A DNA stretch of 64,000 bases. Source: Scatosoma sp048465415. GTDB lineage: Bacteria; Bacillota; Clostridia; Christensenellales; Borkfalkiaceae. The position numbers and the translations under genes were made by a program. Below, one piece after another: positions 27,535 through 36,371 of the stretch. The notes under the pieces were generated by a model. It searched no databases and was not told the origin of the DNA. It was given only the letters and a program-made list of their open reading frames with translations. Numbering within the stretch: position 1 is the stretch's first letter; the number at the start of each line of letters is the position of its first letter. The stretch spans positions 1 through 64,000 of the forward strand of contig DBFWLO010000006.1 in the NCBI GenBank assembly GCA_048465415.1, given 5' to 3'.

Positions 27535-27571
27535 ACGGCGACGGGTTTTAGCGGCTCGTCGCCGTTTTTTT
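27535..27571 (+). terminator. Intrinsic terminator after the Cys-rich gene
   Basis: A 9-bp stem ACGGCGACG/CGTCGCCGT followed by seven T. Confidence 0.9.
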
Positions 27572-27637
27572 GTCCCCGAAAAAAGAAAAGATAAGAAAAA
27601 AGGTAAGAAATTCCAGTTCCCGGGCCATAATAATACT

Positions 27638-28435
27638 ATGAGAAAGATTCGGAATTTGATCCTTTGGCTGAAAGGCAAGCATGAACTGTTGGCTGAAAAA
27701 AAATACACGACGATCGCCGGGACGCTCGTGTATTTTTTGATTATGTCCGTCACGCCGCTCGCGTTCTGGCTGACGCTGCTCTTCGGCCGGCTGGATATCG
27801 ACGGGGAAAGCATACTCGCACTGCCCGTCTTTGAGTCGGTGAAAAACGTGCTCGTTTTTATCCGCGAGGAAGCGGGCAAAGCGACTAAGGGGGCTTCCGT
27901 GTTTCTGATCGCCACCACGCTTTATTCCGCCACGAATCTGTTTTACCACATGCGCCGCAGCGGTGAGCTCATCTATTCCTATACCCGCAAGAAACACGGG
28001 CTGCTCGTTCGGCTCGGCGCGTTGCTGCTTTTATTTGCGGTGATGCTGCTCGTCGTCGCGTCGCTCGGTATTTTTGCCGGCGGGGCGTTTGTATTTTCCA
28101 GAATCTTTCCCGGCTGGCTCGAAGTCGTTGCGGACTATTCCCTGCTCATCGCCGTCTCGTTCGGACTGGTACTCCTCTTAAACGGATATATTTGTCCCTA
28201 TAAAGTAAAAATCCGGGAACTTCTTCCCGGAACTCTGATCACCGTCGCCGCCTGGGGCGTTGCGCTGATCGGCTTTACCGTCTATCTCAAAATAGGCAAT
28301 ATGGGCAGGCTTTACGGCGCTTTGAGCGCCATCATCGTCTTTATGCTCTGGCTATATGTGCTGATGATCTGTTTCGTTGTCGGCGTCATCTTCAACAGCG
28401 ACAAAATCTCCTCCCGCGAGAGCAAGACTCTTTGA
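27638..28435 (+). CDS. YihY/virulence factor BrkB family membrane protein
   Basis: 265 residues, six membrane helices. The opening with AEKKYTTIAGTLVYFLIMSVTPLAFWLTLLFG and the later YICPYKVKIRELLPGTL match the YihY family (once called RNase BN, now considered a membrane protein of unknown role). It is shorter than the 290-residue average at the N-terminus. It converges with DegV 27 bp away. No own promoter is evident; the ribosome site is weak. Confidence 0.88.
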   Translation: MRKIRNLILWLKGKHELLAEKKYTTIAGTLVYFLIMSVTPLAFWLTLLFGRLDIDGESILALPVFESVKNVLVFIREEAGKATKGASVFLIATTLYSATNLFYHMRRSGELIYSYTRKKHGLLVRLGALLLLFAVMLLVVASLGIFAGGAFVFSRIFPGWLEVVADYSLLIAVSFGLVLLLNGYICPYKVKIRELLPGTLITVAAWGVALIGFTVYLKIGNMGRLYGALSAIIVFMLWLYVLMICFVVGVIFNSDKISSRESKTL

Positions 28436-28462
28436 ACGCGGAAGGAGATTTTGACGGTATCG

Positions 28463-29332
28463 CTATTTTACAAAGCGAGTGGCGGTGACCGCGAGCGCGC
28501 CCGGACCGATATGGCAGGCGATACTCAGCGACAGCGGATCGACGAAGCGCAGGGGAAGGTCGGGAAACGCGCTTTTCAGCTCGTCGGCGAAGATCTCCGC
28601 TTCTTTAAAATTGTTCGTATGCGCGATGGAGAGCGCTATTTCGCTCCGGTCGTAATAGGGGCGGAAACGAGTATCCAAATCTTTGCGGATCGCCGCTTTC
28701 ATGACCTCTTTGGCTTTGAGCAGGCTGCGCGCGAGCGCGAATTTATCGAGCTTATCCCCCTGGATTTGCAAAACGGGCTTGATTTTGAGTATGGAACCGA
28801 TCGCCGCCGCCGCGGGAGTGACGCGTCCGCCCTTTTTCAGATATTTCATCGTGTCGATCGCGATGTAGATGGAAGATTCGAGACGCGTTTCTTCGAGATA
28901 CTCTTTGATCTCTGCGGCGCTTTTTCCCCGCCCGCACAATTTGATCGCGTCGAGTACGCTTTCTTTGAGCGTCACGGAAATGCGCTGATTATTGACTACC
29001 TGTATCTTTCCTTCGAAATCTTTGGCAAGAGCCGTCGCCGTCGCGCACGACTGGCTCAGTCCGGACGACATGGGGATATGGACGATCTCGTCGTATTCCT
29101 GGAGGATATCGTTCCAGAAATCGAGCAGGTCGCCCACGCTCGGCTGAGAGGTGGAAACGTTGGCGTCCTGCGCCAGGTGTGCGTAAAACTCTTCCTGCGT
29201 CAGATTGATATCCTCGAAATAGGAATCGCTGTCGATGAGAAAGGGCATGGGCAGGACGAATACCCCCAGCTCTTTCCCTTCCTTTTGCGTAATGCCGCTG
29301 TTACTGTCCGTAACGATAGCCGTTTTAGCCAT
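28463..29332 (-). CDS. DegV family fatty-acid-binding protein
   Basis: 289 residues. It starts TAIVTDSNSGITQKEGKELG, the typical DegV opening. The fatty acid pocket has TSQPSVGDLL, the later SGLSQSCATA, and the C-terminal IGPGALAVT. FakB-type proteins of this family bind a fatty acid for phosphorylation by FakA, feeding phospholipid synthesis; no fakA is in the window. The ribosome site is AAGGAG at 7 nt. Confidence 0.93.
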   Translation of the reverse strand: MAKTAIVTDSNSGITQKEGKELGVFVLPMPFLIDSDSYFEDINLTQEEFYAHLAQDANVSTSQPSVGDLLDFWNDILQEYDEIVHIPMSSGLSQSCATATALAKDFEGKIQVVNNQRISVTLKESVLDAIKLCGRGKSAAEIKEYLEETRLESSIYIAIDTMKYLKKGGRVTPAAAAIGSILKIKPVLQIQGDKLDKFALARSLLKAKEVMKAAIRKDLDTRFRPYYDRSEIALSIAHTNNFKEAEIFADELKSAFPDLPLRFVDPLSLSIACHIGPGALAVTATRFVK

Positions 29333-29462
29333 ACATTCTCCTTGACTTGCGCCCTCCCGAAACGGGCGCCCATAATCCTTAAATTCGCTTATACCCTTTT
29401 CCTGCTGCCGGACGGCGCGCCGCCGGAGCCGACTCGGACAAAGACGTAAAACTTTTTCTATA

Positions 29463-29491
29463 ATAATAACAGACTATCCCAAGAAAGTCAA
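29463..29491 (-). promoter_or_regulatory. Promoter of the DegV gene
   Basis: On the minus strand TTGACT, 17 bp, TATTAT. The leader is about 120 nt and holds a GC-rich hairpin around 29349-29370. Confidence 0.65.
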
Positions 29492-29645
29492 TTCATTTTC
29501 ATACAAATATTACGGTTGGCATAGAAAACTATTACAAAATGCGGGAATTTGTAACAAATATTTTTCCAAAAACCAACGAAAGAGATCTCTTTCGGCAGAA
29601 AAATCGATAATCACGTTTTTTTCGCGAAAAAGGGGAAGCAACGTT

Positions 29646-29674
29646 TTGCAAAAACACGCCGGATATGTTATAAT
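29646..29674 (+). promoter_or_regulatory. Promoter of the hydroxyacid dehydrogenase/serine dehydratase operon
   Basis: TTGCAA, 17 bp, TATAAT. The -10 is also the first six bases of the duplicated leader element. Confidence 0.8.
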
Positions 29675-29737
29675 AGAAGCGAAAATATCTGCTCGCGCAA
29701 ATATTTTCGCGGCCTATGGCAACAGAGCGAAGGGACG
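29669..29737 (+). other. Structured 5' leader element, copy 1
   Basis: 69 bp that align without gaps to 42951-43019 at 57 of 69 positions. It begins at the -10 box, then a perfect 10-bp stem GCGAAAATAT (29679-29688) / ATATTTTCGC (29701-29710), then a conserved tail CCTATnGCAACnGAGCGnAGnGACG. Two stem pairs differ from copy 2 by compensatory changes. It lies in the 5' untranslated region of the dehydrogenase gene, 31 nt before its ATG. Its role is unknown. Confidence 0.75.
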
Positions 29738-29768
29738 CGACAAGGAAAGGCGGAAACAGGAGAACAAT

Positions 29769-30755
29769 ATGAAATTTGTCTTTTACGGGCTTTGGGAGGA
29801 CGAACGCCCCAAACTCGAAGAACTGAGAAAAAAATACGATTTCGAGTGCGTCGCCGCAAACGAAGTGCTTTCGATGGACAACGTAGGTTTAAGCGAAGGC
29901 AGCGCGGGCGTTTCCGTGCTCGGAAAGTGCGCCGTCGACGAACATCTTCTGCGGGCTCTGCACGAATACGGAGTAAAATTCCTTTCTACGCGCAGCATAG
30001 GCTACAACCATATCGATCTCAAAGCGGCGAAAAAGTATGGGTTTCGGCTCTCCCATTCACAGTATCCGCCCGATTCGGTGGCGGAATTCACCGTCATGCT
30101 CATTCTCATGTCCCTGCGCAAATATAAGCGGTCGCTTTGGCTCCAACAGGTGAACGATTATTCTTTGGAATCTCTGAAAGGGGACGTACTGCGGGAACAG
30201 ACGATAGGCGTGGTCGGAACCGGACATATCGGCGGCAGAGTGATAGAGATTTTAAGCGGCTTCGGCTGCCGGCTCCTGTGTCATTCCGTGGACTATGACG
30301 CGAAGATCGCCGCTCTCGCCGAGTTCGTGGATTTGGATACGCTTTACGCCCAGAGCGATATCGTCACCTTTCACGTGCCCCTGCTGCCTGCGACGAAACA
30401 TATCGTCAACCGGGAATCCCTGAAAAAGATGAAGCCGGGAGTCATGCTCGTCAACACCGCCCGCGGAGAGCTCTTCGATACGGAAGCGCTGATCGAAGGG
30501 ATCGAAAATTATAAAATCGGAGCCTTAGCGATGGACGTATTCGAGGGGGAGGACGGGATCTATCACGTCGATCGGACCGACGATATCATTCGCAACCGCG
30601 ATATGGCGTATCTGAGACAGTTTCCCAATGTCGTTCTCACGCAGCACATGGCTTTCTATACGCAGCTGAGCATGGACGGTATGATCGAAAACAGCGTGGA
30701 GGGACTTCTCGATTTCAACCGCAAGGGTACGAGTCGGTTTGAGATCAGATTTTAA
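29769..30755 (+). CDS. D-2-hydroxyacid dehydrogenase (D-lactate dehydrogenase type)
   Basis: 328 residues. The NAD-binding GVVGTGHIGG is near 153; catalytic Arg232 lies in NTARGELFD, the Glu in DVFEGE, and His293 in LTQHMAF. The sequence LSTRSIGYNHIDL and overall length fit the D-lactate dehydrogenase/VanH branch. It probably reduces pyruvate to D-lactate. An upstream in-frame start at 29646 is discarded because the promoter and leader element lie inside that stretch; the ATG at 29769 has AGGAGAAC before it. It is followed 6 bp later by the serine dehydratase. Confidence 0.92.
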   Translation: MKFVFYGLWEDERPKLEELRKKYDFECVAANEVLSMDNVGLSEGSAGVSVLGKCAVDEHLLRALHEYGVKFLSTRSIGYNHIDLKAAKKYGFRLSHSQYPPDSVAEFTVMLILMSLRKYKRSLWLQQVNDYSLESLKGDVLREQTIGVVGTGHIGGRVIEILSGFGCRLLCHSVDYDAKIAALAEFVDLDTLYAQSDIVTFHVPLLPATKHIVNRESLKKMKPGVMLVNTARGELFDTEALIEGIENYKIGALAMDVFEGEDGIYHVDRTDDIIRNRDMAYLRQFPNVVLTQHMAFYTQLSMDGMIENSVEGLLDFNRKGTSRFEIRF

Positions 30756-30761
30756 AAGTCA

Positions 30762-31955
30762 ATGAAATCATTAAAGGAATTATACCGCATCGGCAAAGGG
30801 CCGTCTTCCTCACATACGATCGGGCCTGAACGCGCCTGTCGGCTCTTTCTTGCCGAAAACGCCGGCGTGGATTCTTTCAAGGCGGTATTATACGGTTCTC
30901 TCGCCAAGACCGGCGTCGGACACGGAACAGATCGGGTGATCAGGAGCGTGCTTTCTCCCGTGGAAGTGGTCTGCGACGAGATCGAGGAAACGCCCGTTCA
31001 CCCTAATACGATGGATTTATTCGCCTATCACGGAGGCAAGGAGCTCGCCTTTATGCGCGTTTACAGTATCGGCGGGGGCGCAATACGCATCGAAGGCAGG
31101 GCTGATGAGGAAGGGAAACACGTATACGAGTTGGAGAGTTTTTCCGAAATCCGCCGCTATTGCGAAGAGCGTTCGCTGCGTTTGCCCGATTACGTATTCC
31201 TGTGCGAAGGAGAGGAGATCCGGGAGTATCTCGCGGAGGTATGGCAGACGATGAAAAGTGCCGTCTCGGAGGGATTGAAAGCGCAGGGAACTCTGCCGGG
31301 AGGGTTAAGCGTGGAGCGGAAGGCGCGGACGCTGTACCGGCAGAAGCACATCGACGAAAGCGCGGAGACGCGGGAGAACAGGCTGGTATGCGCTTACGCG
31401 TTCGCCGTCAGCGAGGAAAACGCGGCGACGGAAACTATCGTCACCGCGCCCACGTGCGGGGCCTGCGGCGTGCTTCCGGCCGTGCTTAAATATGCCCAGG
31501 AAAGGCGCGGCTATAACGACGAGGACATCGTGCGGGCTTTGGCCGCAGGCGGAATCGTGGGAAATCTCATCAAGACCAACGCTTCTATTTCGGGAGCGGA
31601 GTGCGGCTGTCAGGCGGAAATCGGCAGCGCCTGCTGTATGGCGGCGGCCGCGCTCGGCGAGCTCTACGAAATGGAGCTGGGACAGATAGAATACGCCGCC
31701 GAGATTGCGATGGAACATCATCTGGGCCTCACCTGCGATCCGATCGGCGGGCTCGTACAGATTCCCTGTATCGAGCGAAACGCCGTAGCCGCCATGCGGG
31801 CCATGAACGCCGTTTCATTGGCGAATTTTCTTTCCGACAGCCGGAAGATTTCGTTCGACTTGGTAATCCGTACCATGTACGAGACGGGAAAGGACCTTTC
31901 CCGTTCCTATCGGGAGACTGCGGAAGGGGGGCTGGCCAAATTGTACGGAAAATAG
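30762..31955 (+). CDS. sdaA: L-serine ammonia-lyase (iron-sulfur type, fused beta and alpha subunits)
   Basis: 397 residues. The N-terminal beta-like part contains GPSSSHTIGPERA. The alpha-like part has TAPTCGACGVLP, then GSACCMAAAA and GLTCDPIGGLV, which together give the Cys ligands of the [4Fe-4S] cluster. The enzyme deaminates L-serine to pyruvate and ammonia. The single-chain form joins what Bacillus makes as SdaAB and SdaAA. It is coupled to the dehydrogenase upstream (6-bp gap, weak own ribosome site), so serine could be fermented to D-lactate. Confidence 0.95.
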   Translation: MKSLKELYRIGKGPSSSHTIGPERACRLFLAENAGVDSFKAVLYGSLAKTGVGHGTDRVIRSVLSPVEVVCDEIEETPVHPNTMDLFAYHGGKELAFMRVYSIGGGAIRIEGRADEEGKHVYELESFSEIRRYCEERSLRLPDYVFLCEGEEIREYLAEVWQTMKSAVSEGLKAQGTLPGGLSVERKARTLYRQKHIDESAETRENRLVCAYAFAVSEENAATETIVTAPTCGACGVLPAVLKYAQERRGYNDEDIVRALAAGGIVGNLIKTNASISGAECGCQAEIGSACCMAAAALGELYEMELGQIEYAAEIAMEHHLGLTCDPIGGLVQIPCIERNAVAAMRAMNAVSLANFLSDSRKISFDLVIRTMYETGKDLSRSYRETAEGGLAKLYGK

Positions 31956-32108
31956 AAAGGAGGGGGCAGGGGTGCGGTCATCGCTCTTCCGCCCTTGTTT
32001 TAGGTGAGCTTTGGCGGGATTTTTCCGGGAATAAAAAGAGAGTTTTGCAAGAGGAAAAAAGGGGACGGAAAATTTTTTGAAAATTTCCTTAAAAGCGGGA
32101 AAAAATGC

Positions 32109-32137
32109 TTGACAAATATGAGAAAATAGATTATTAT
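32109..32137 (+). promoter_or_regulatory. Promoter of the tRNA operon
   Basis: TTGACA, 17 bp, TATTAT. A TATAAT three bases further on would give a 20-bp spacer. The first tRNA starts about 32 nt downstream. Confidence 0.75.
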
Positions 32138-32168
32138 AATCAAGCATTCTTTGAAGTGCGTATAGCAC

Positions 32169-32246
32169 GGCCCAATAGCTCAGTTTGGTTAGAGCGCCAG
32201 CCTGTCACGCTGGAGGTCACGAGTTCGAGCCTCGTTTGGGTCGCCA
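32169..32246 (+). tRNA. tRNA-Asp (anticodon GTC)
   Basis: Acceptor GGCCCAA/TTGGGTC, anticodon loop CTGTCAC, T-loop GTTCGAG, encoded CCA. It is first of four tRNAs on one transcript. Confidence 0.97.
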
Positions 32247-32249
32247 TTT

Positions 32250-32325
32250 GCCTTGATAGCTCAGTTGGTAGAGCAAAGGACTGAAAATCCTTCTGTCGAT
32301 GGTTCGATTCCACCTCAAGGCACCA
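32250..32325 (+). tRNA. tRNA-Phe (anticodon GAA)
   Basis: Acceptor GCCTTGA/TCAAGGC, anticodon loop CTGAAAA, encoded CCA. It starts 3 bp after tRNA-Asp. Confidence 0.97.
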
Positions 32326-32328
32326 CAT

Positions 32329-32404
32329 GCCGGTGTAGCTCAATTGGCAGAGCAGCTGATTTGTAATCAGCAGGTTGTGGGTTCGAGTCCAATCACCGGC
32401 TCCA
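32329..32404 (+). tRNA. tRNA-Thr (anticodon TGT)
   Basis: Acceptor GCCGGTG/CACCGGC, anticodon loop TTTGTAA with TGT, encoded CCA. It starts 3 bp after tRNA-Phe. Confidence 0.96.
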
Positions 32405-32431
32405 CAGCCGGCAAACTACACCAAACGATGC

Positions 32432-32516
32432 GGACAGGTTCCAGAGCGGCCAAATGGATCAGACTGTAAATCTGACGTCTTCGACTTCGGTGGTTCGAAT
32501 CCACCCCTGTCCACCA
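32432..32516 (+). tRNA. tRNA-Tyr (anticodon GTA)
   Basis: Acceptor GGACAGG/CCTGTCC, anticodon loop CTGTAAA, a long variable arm as in class II tRNAs, encoded CCA. Confidence 0.96.
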
Positions 32517-32517
32517 C

Positions 32518-32549
32518 AAAAAAGCACCCTTTTAGGGGGTGCTTTTTTG
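32518..32549 (+). terminator. Terminator of the tRNA operon
   Basis: GCACCC/GGGGTGC stem followed by six T, directly after the tRNA-Tyr CCA. Confidence 0.9.
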
Positions 32550-32739
32550 CGTGCAGGGGTGATTGAAGAAACGCCGTTTCAGTGGTTCGCGCGAGGAGCG
32601 AGCGGCGACGCTTTTGCGATAAAGACGCAAATTTTCCACTCAAAAATAAAATGTTTCATAGACGAGAAGAACGGCGCGTCTCTATCAGACACATTAATAT
32701 ACCTAAAAACATGGCTATAAAAAAACGGTTAAGCCCCGA

Positions 32740-32768
32740 TTGCGTTTTTAAAAAGAATATGATATAAT
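32740..32768 (+). promoter_or_regulatory. Promoter of the 398-aa membrane protein gene
   Basis: TTGCGT, 17 bp, TATAAT, 45 nt before the ATG. Confidence 0.7.
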
Positions 32769-32813
32769 AACGGAGGAATAAATTGTAGAAAAGAGAGAAG
32801 AGGAAATTCGTAT

Positions 32814-34010
32814 ATGACGAGAGACGGCAAAAAAAAGTGGATCCGGAAGTATTTCGGAACCGAAAAGCGGGCGGCTATTTATTTCGGCTGTCTTTCTTTG
32901 ACCGCGCTCAGTTTTCTCTTTCTTGCATACAAGGATCTGTTCCTGACAGATCCGAAAAATATCCCCGATTTCTTCACGCATGCGATCTATCTCCTTTGCG
33001 TCGCGCTCATTCTCACTCTTCCCGTGTTTATACAAAAATGGTACCGGATCTATATACCTTCCTTTTTACAAATTATTTTTTCCTGCTATTTCACCCTGCG
33101 GGCGTTTGTCGGCGCCTTTTATATCCCCAAAAGCGGCCTGGTTTTGTCTTTCCTGCCGTTCGCGGGCGGACTCGTATTCTCCATGACTCTCTTTTCCGTC
33201 GTCTATTCCGTCGCCTGCTACCGCGCGGAAAAATATCATAAGACTCCTTCGGCCTTTCGTAGCGCCGCGCTTACCGCGCTCGCGTCCGCTTTGTTTATTT
33301 TGACCGGAGAAATGCTGCTCTTCCTGTTAAAATCCATCAGAGGCACCGATTTCGACGGCTATTTAAGAGATTTCATCTTCGAGACGGGGGGACATCTCGG
33401 CGGTATTCTCGTCTATTGTTCGATCGGTTGGTATCTCGTAAAAAAAGACCGTGCGGAAGGCTTTATGATCCGTACCGCTTCGGATATAGAAGGCGCGAAA
33501 GCCTATGCGCTGCGCGCGGAAAAGCACGACCTTTACGCGGCGATCCGCAGCGATGAGAAATACCCGCTCCAACGCCAATCCGTCGCCGCCTTTGCCAAAG
33601 AAAAATATCTCTTTATCAAGATCGTCTATTTCCTTCTCTATGCCGGCTATGCCGCAACGATATTCTATAATTTTTTCGCGCATAAAATTTTCAGTCTCGT
33701 GCAACCGATCATGCTCGCCTTATTTCTCGTCTTTTCTCTCAGTTCGTCGATTTACGAATATAAACTCTATAAAGCGGGCGGAAAAAGCCGGAAACTCTAT
33801 CTCCTCAAAGTCTGTAAATGCTATTTCAGAATCGTTTATCTCGGACTGTCGCTGAGCATTCTCTTTTCGTCCGATCAGGGCGGCAGTGTCGTTTCCATCG
33901 TCTATTCCATCGCTATGAGTCTTTTGAACTTCGGACTTCTTCTGTACGATATTGTAAAAATCGCCGCGGGGAAAAAGAGCGGCCGGGAGCAAGAGGACAA
34001 CCGGGCGTGA
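32814..34010 (+). CDS. Polytopic membrane protein of unknown function
   Basis: 398 residues with about ten membrane helices in two groups: roughly 20-185 with five helices, and 262-385 with four to five. A soluble charged loop of about 60 residues lies between (AEGFMIRTASDIEGAKAYALRAEKHDL). The N-terminus is basic (positive-inside). No transporter motif or family is recognised. It is transcribed alone and ends at a perfect palindrome terminator. Confidence 0.78.
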   Translation: MTRDGKKKWIRKYFGTEKRAAIYFGCLSLTALSFLFLAYKDLFLTDPKNIPDFFTHAIYLLCVALILTLPVFIQKWYRIYIPSFLQIIFSCYFTLRAFVGAFYIPKSGLVLSFLPFAGGLVFSMTLFSVVYSVACYRAEKYHKTPSAFRSAALTALASALFILTGEMLLFLLKSIRGTDFDGYLRDFIFETGGHLGGILVYCSIGWYLVKKDRAEGFMIRTASDIEGAKAYALRAEKHDLYAAIRSDEKYPLQRQSVAAFAKEKYLFIKIVYFLLYAGYAATIFYNFFAHKIFSLVQPIMLALFLVFSLSSSIYEYKLYKAGGKSRKLYLLKVCKCYFRIVYLGLSLSILFSSDQGGSVVSIVYSIAMSLLNFGLLLYDIVKIAAGKKSGREQEDNRA

Positions 34011-34038
34011 AAAGAAGCGGAAAAAAGATAAAACGAAC

Positions 34039-34070
34039 CCCGGCCCGCCGAATCGATTCGGCGGGCCGGG
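34039..34070. terminator. 32-bp perfect palindrome, bidirectional terminator
   Basis: CCGGCCCGCCGAAT with its exact reverse complement across an AATCGATT centre. It lies between the 3' ends of the membrane protein gene and the SRP RNA. T-rich sequence follows on both sides, though short on the plus side. Confidence 0.65.
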
Positions 34071-34087
34071 ATTTTGATAAAATAAAA

Positions 34088-34351
34088 CTGTGCGGCCTTT
34101 TTTGCCGGAACGTACCGAAGCGGAAGCGCCGCAGGCGACTCCTTCAAAGCTACCTTATGGCACACGCAAAAATCCGCTTAGTGCTGCTACATTCCTGTCC
34201 TGACACGGTTCACGGCATTGCGTTGCATAAGACCTTGCTATCAACGTTCCTTACGGTGCGCGGCCTTCCATAAATTCCGTCGGGAAAGGCGTTCGGTTCT
34301 GCTATAGCGGATTGCAGATACAGGGTGCCGCTGACTCCCCACCTAGCACAG
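34088..34351 (-). ncRNA. ffs: Signal recognition particle RNA, large (Firmicutes) type
   Basis: On the minus strand the 5' part reads GTGCTAGGTGGGGAGTCAGC with the Alu-domain TGTAGC-type elements, and the apical hairpin is CAGGACAGGAATGTAGCAGC followed by ACTAAG, the near-universal Ffh-binding core. The 5' CTGTGC pairs with the 3' GCACAG. The length, about 264 nt, matches Bacillus-type SRP RNA with helices 1-5 and 8. A T-rich stretch follows the 3' end. Confidence 0.95.
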
Positions 34352-34358
34352 CTTATCT

Positions 34359-34387
34359 ATTATACACCATTTTTATGATGAATGCAA
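34359..34387 (-). promoter_or_regulatory. Promoter of the SRP RNA
   Basis: On the minus strand TTGCAT, 17 bp, TATAAT. The expected +1 is about 34352, agreeing with the RNA 5' end. Confidence 0.8.
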
Positions 34388-34441
34388 CCGTTTTCGGGCG
34401 TAATTTTTTGTCACTTTTTTGAAGTTTGACGGTTAAAGGGA

Positions 34442-34470
34442 TTGACATACCCGGAAAAAAGCCGTATACT
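34442..34470 (+). promoter_or_regulatory. Promoter of the ABC exporter operon
   Basis: TTGACA, 17 bp, TATACT. The gene start is about 70 nt after the predicted +1. Confidence 0.8.
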
Positions 34471-34546
34471 TTTGATAATTCGTTTTTTCGTTCGTACGAC
34501 GTTCGCAGATTTTCGCGCAGAACCGTCCGAAAAAGGATTTTTTCCT

Positions 34547-36370
34547 ATGAGCAACCTGTCTTTCGGCGCCCGATATTGGAGAAAACAACTGCCGCTGACA
34601 CTCCTTTCTTATGCGAGCAGTTTTATCGCGATCCTCACCGATCTGTGCCTGCCCCTTCTCGCCGCGGCGATGCTCGATTACGCCGTATGCTATAATCCCG
34701 CCAAGGTCCAACGGCCGAGCGGTATTTTTGCCTTTCTCTTTACGGGAAAATACGGCGATTTCGGTACGATGGAGCTGTTTTTGAGCTGTGCGGCCGTATT
34801 CCTGGTCCTTCTTCTGACGAGGATCGTCTTTATTTACATCAAAAACATCAGCTTTCAGAACGCCGGGCTTTCTATGGAACGGGTATGGCGGGACGAAACG
34901 TATAAAAAGCTCATGGAACTCGACGGGAGCGCGCTTTCCCGGTTCAACACCGGCGAATTGATGACAGTGTTAAACCGCGACATCGTGCAGGCGAAGGAGC
35001 TTTATTCCAGAAGTTTTATCTCTTTCTTCGACAGTGTCACGGTAATGATCGCAACGAGCATATTCCTTTCGTCCATCAGCCCCTGGCTGCTGCTCATTCC
35101 CGTCGCGATCGCGCCCGCGCTTATCGTCACGCTTGTGCGTTACGTAAAAGTAATGCGGGAGATTTTTACGGATATCCGCCATGCGTACAGCGACATCAAT
35201 CTCACCGTGCAGGAAAATATCCGCGGCGTGAGATTGGTGCGGGCGTTTGCCAACGAAGAGTACGAGGAGCAGAAATTCGAGCGGGACAATCACAAAGTGC
35301 GCGATATCATGTTCCGCCTCGACGATACGTCCGCGAAATATAATCTGTTTTTCAATTCTTATATGCAGGCGGCTTACGCGGCTACGATTATCGTCTGCGT
35401 ATTTCTCATTCTCAACGGTTCGCTGCTCGTCGGCGCGCTGACCGCCGCGGGCGCGTACGTTATGAAGATCATGAACCACATCACCCAGATCAGTCAGAAC
35501 ATCAGCGGTATGCAGAGACAGCTGGTCTCGCTGGGCCGATTGAGAAACTTTCTGGAAACGGAGAGCGGGGTGCGGGAATATCCCGAAGCTCTGCGCGCCT
35601 CCGCGCGGCCGCATATCCGTTTCGAGCGCGTCTCGCTGACGCTCGGCGATAAACAGGTGCTGAAAAATATCGATCTGGATATTCCTTACGGTAAAAAAGT
35701 AGGGATCATGGGCGGAACGGGCAGCGGCAAATCGGTGCTTTTGAAATGTCTTTCCCGCGTGTACGACGTGACGTCGGGAAAAATCACCATCGACGGAAAA
35801 GATATAAAAGAGTATTCTCTCGACGAACTCCGAGACGAGTTCGCCTACGTGTTCCAGGACGTGTTTCTGTTCTCGCATACCGTCGATTCCAACATCGCTT
35901 TTTACGATCCGAACGTCTCCGACGAAGAGGTGAAAGAGGCGGCGGAGATCGCGCAGGCGGCGGGATTTATCGGGAAATTGCCGGACGGCTACGATACCAT
36001 CGTCGGAGAACGGGGATTGGGTTTATCGGGCGGTCAGAAACAGCGTCTGTCCGTGGCGCGGGCGCTTTTAAAGAACGCGCCCGTATTGATTTTAGACGAC
36101 GCGTCGAGCGCGCTCGATATGGCGACGGAGAAAAAACTGCTGGCGGCGGTCAAAGAAAAAACGCCCGGGCGGACGCTGCTCATCGCCGCGCACCGCGTTT
36201 CTTCCGTCGCGGACTGCGACGAGATCGTCTATCTCCAAGACGGAGAGATTCTCGAACGGGGCAGCGTAGACGAATTGACGGCGTCGGGCGGCCGGTTTTC
36301 GGCCGTATACCGGCGGCAGACGGAGAACGGTATGCTCGACGATTCCTCTTACGGAAAGGAAGGCGGCTGA
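34547..36370 (+). CDS. ABC exporter half-transporter with degenerate catalytic site (subunit A)
   Basis: 608 residues: six membrane helices (1 to about 330), then a nucleotide-binding domain with Walker A GGTGSGKS (about 388), signature LSGGQ and Walker B LILDDASS. The catalytic Glu is Asp518, as in the degenerate partner of heterodimeric exporters (TM287, BmrC type). The frame can be opened at 34442, but that lies on the promoter; the ATG at 34547 has AAAGGA upstream. It overlaps functionally with the next gene, whose ATG follows the stop by 1 bp. Confidence 0.92.
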   Translation: MSNLSFGARYWRKQLPLTLLSYASSFIAILTDLCLPLLAAAMLDYAVCYNPAKVQRPSGIFAFLFTGKYGDFGTMELFLSCAAVFLVLLLTRIVFIYIKNISFQNAGLSMERVWRDETYKKLMELDGSALSRFNTGELMTVLNRDIVQAKELYSRSFISFFDSVTVMIATSIFLSSISPWLLLIPVAIAPALIVTLVRYVKVMREIFTDIRHAYSDINLTVQENIRGVRLVRAFANEEYEEQKFERDNHKVRDIMFRLDDTSAKYNLFFNSYMQAAYAATIIVCVFLILNGSLLVGALTAAGAYVMKIMNHITQISQNISGMQRQLVSLGRLRNFLETESGVREYPEALRASARPHIRFERVSLTLGDKQVLKNIDLDIPYGKKVGIMGGTGSGKSVLLKCLSRVYDVTSGKITIDGKDIKEYSLDELRDEFAYVFQDVFLFSHTVDSNIAFYDPNVSDEEVKEAAEIAQAAGFIGKLPDGYDTIVGERGLGLSGGQKQRLSVARALLKNAPVLILDDASSALDMATEKKLLAAVKEKTPGRTLLIAAHRVSSVADCDEIVYLQDGEILERGSVDELTASGGRFSAVYRRQTENGMLDDSSYGKEGG

Positions 36371-36371
36371 T

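Noticed and set aside
29646..29768. 41-codon N-terminal extension of the hydroxyacid dehydrogenase
   Set aside because: It contains the promoter and the structured leader, so it is not translated as part of the gene.
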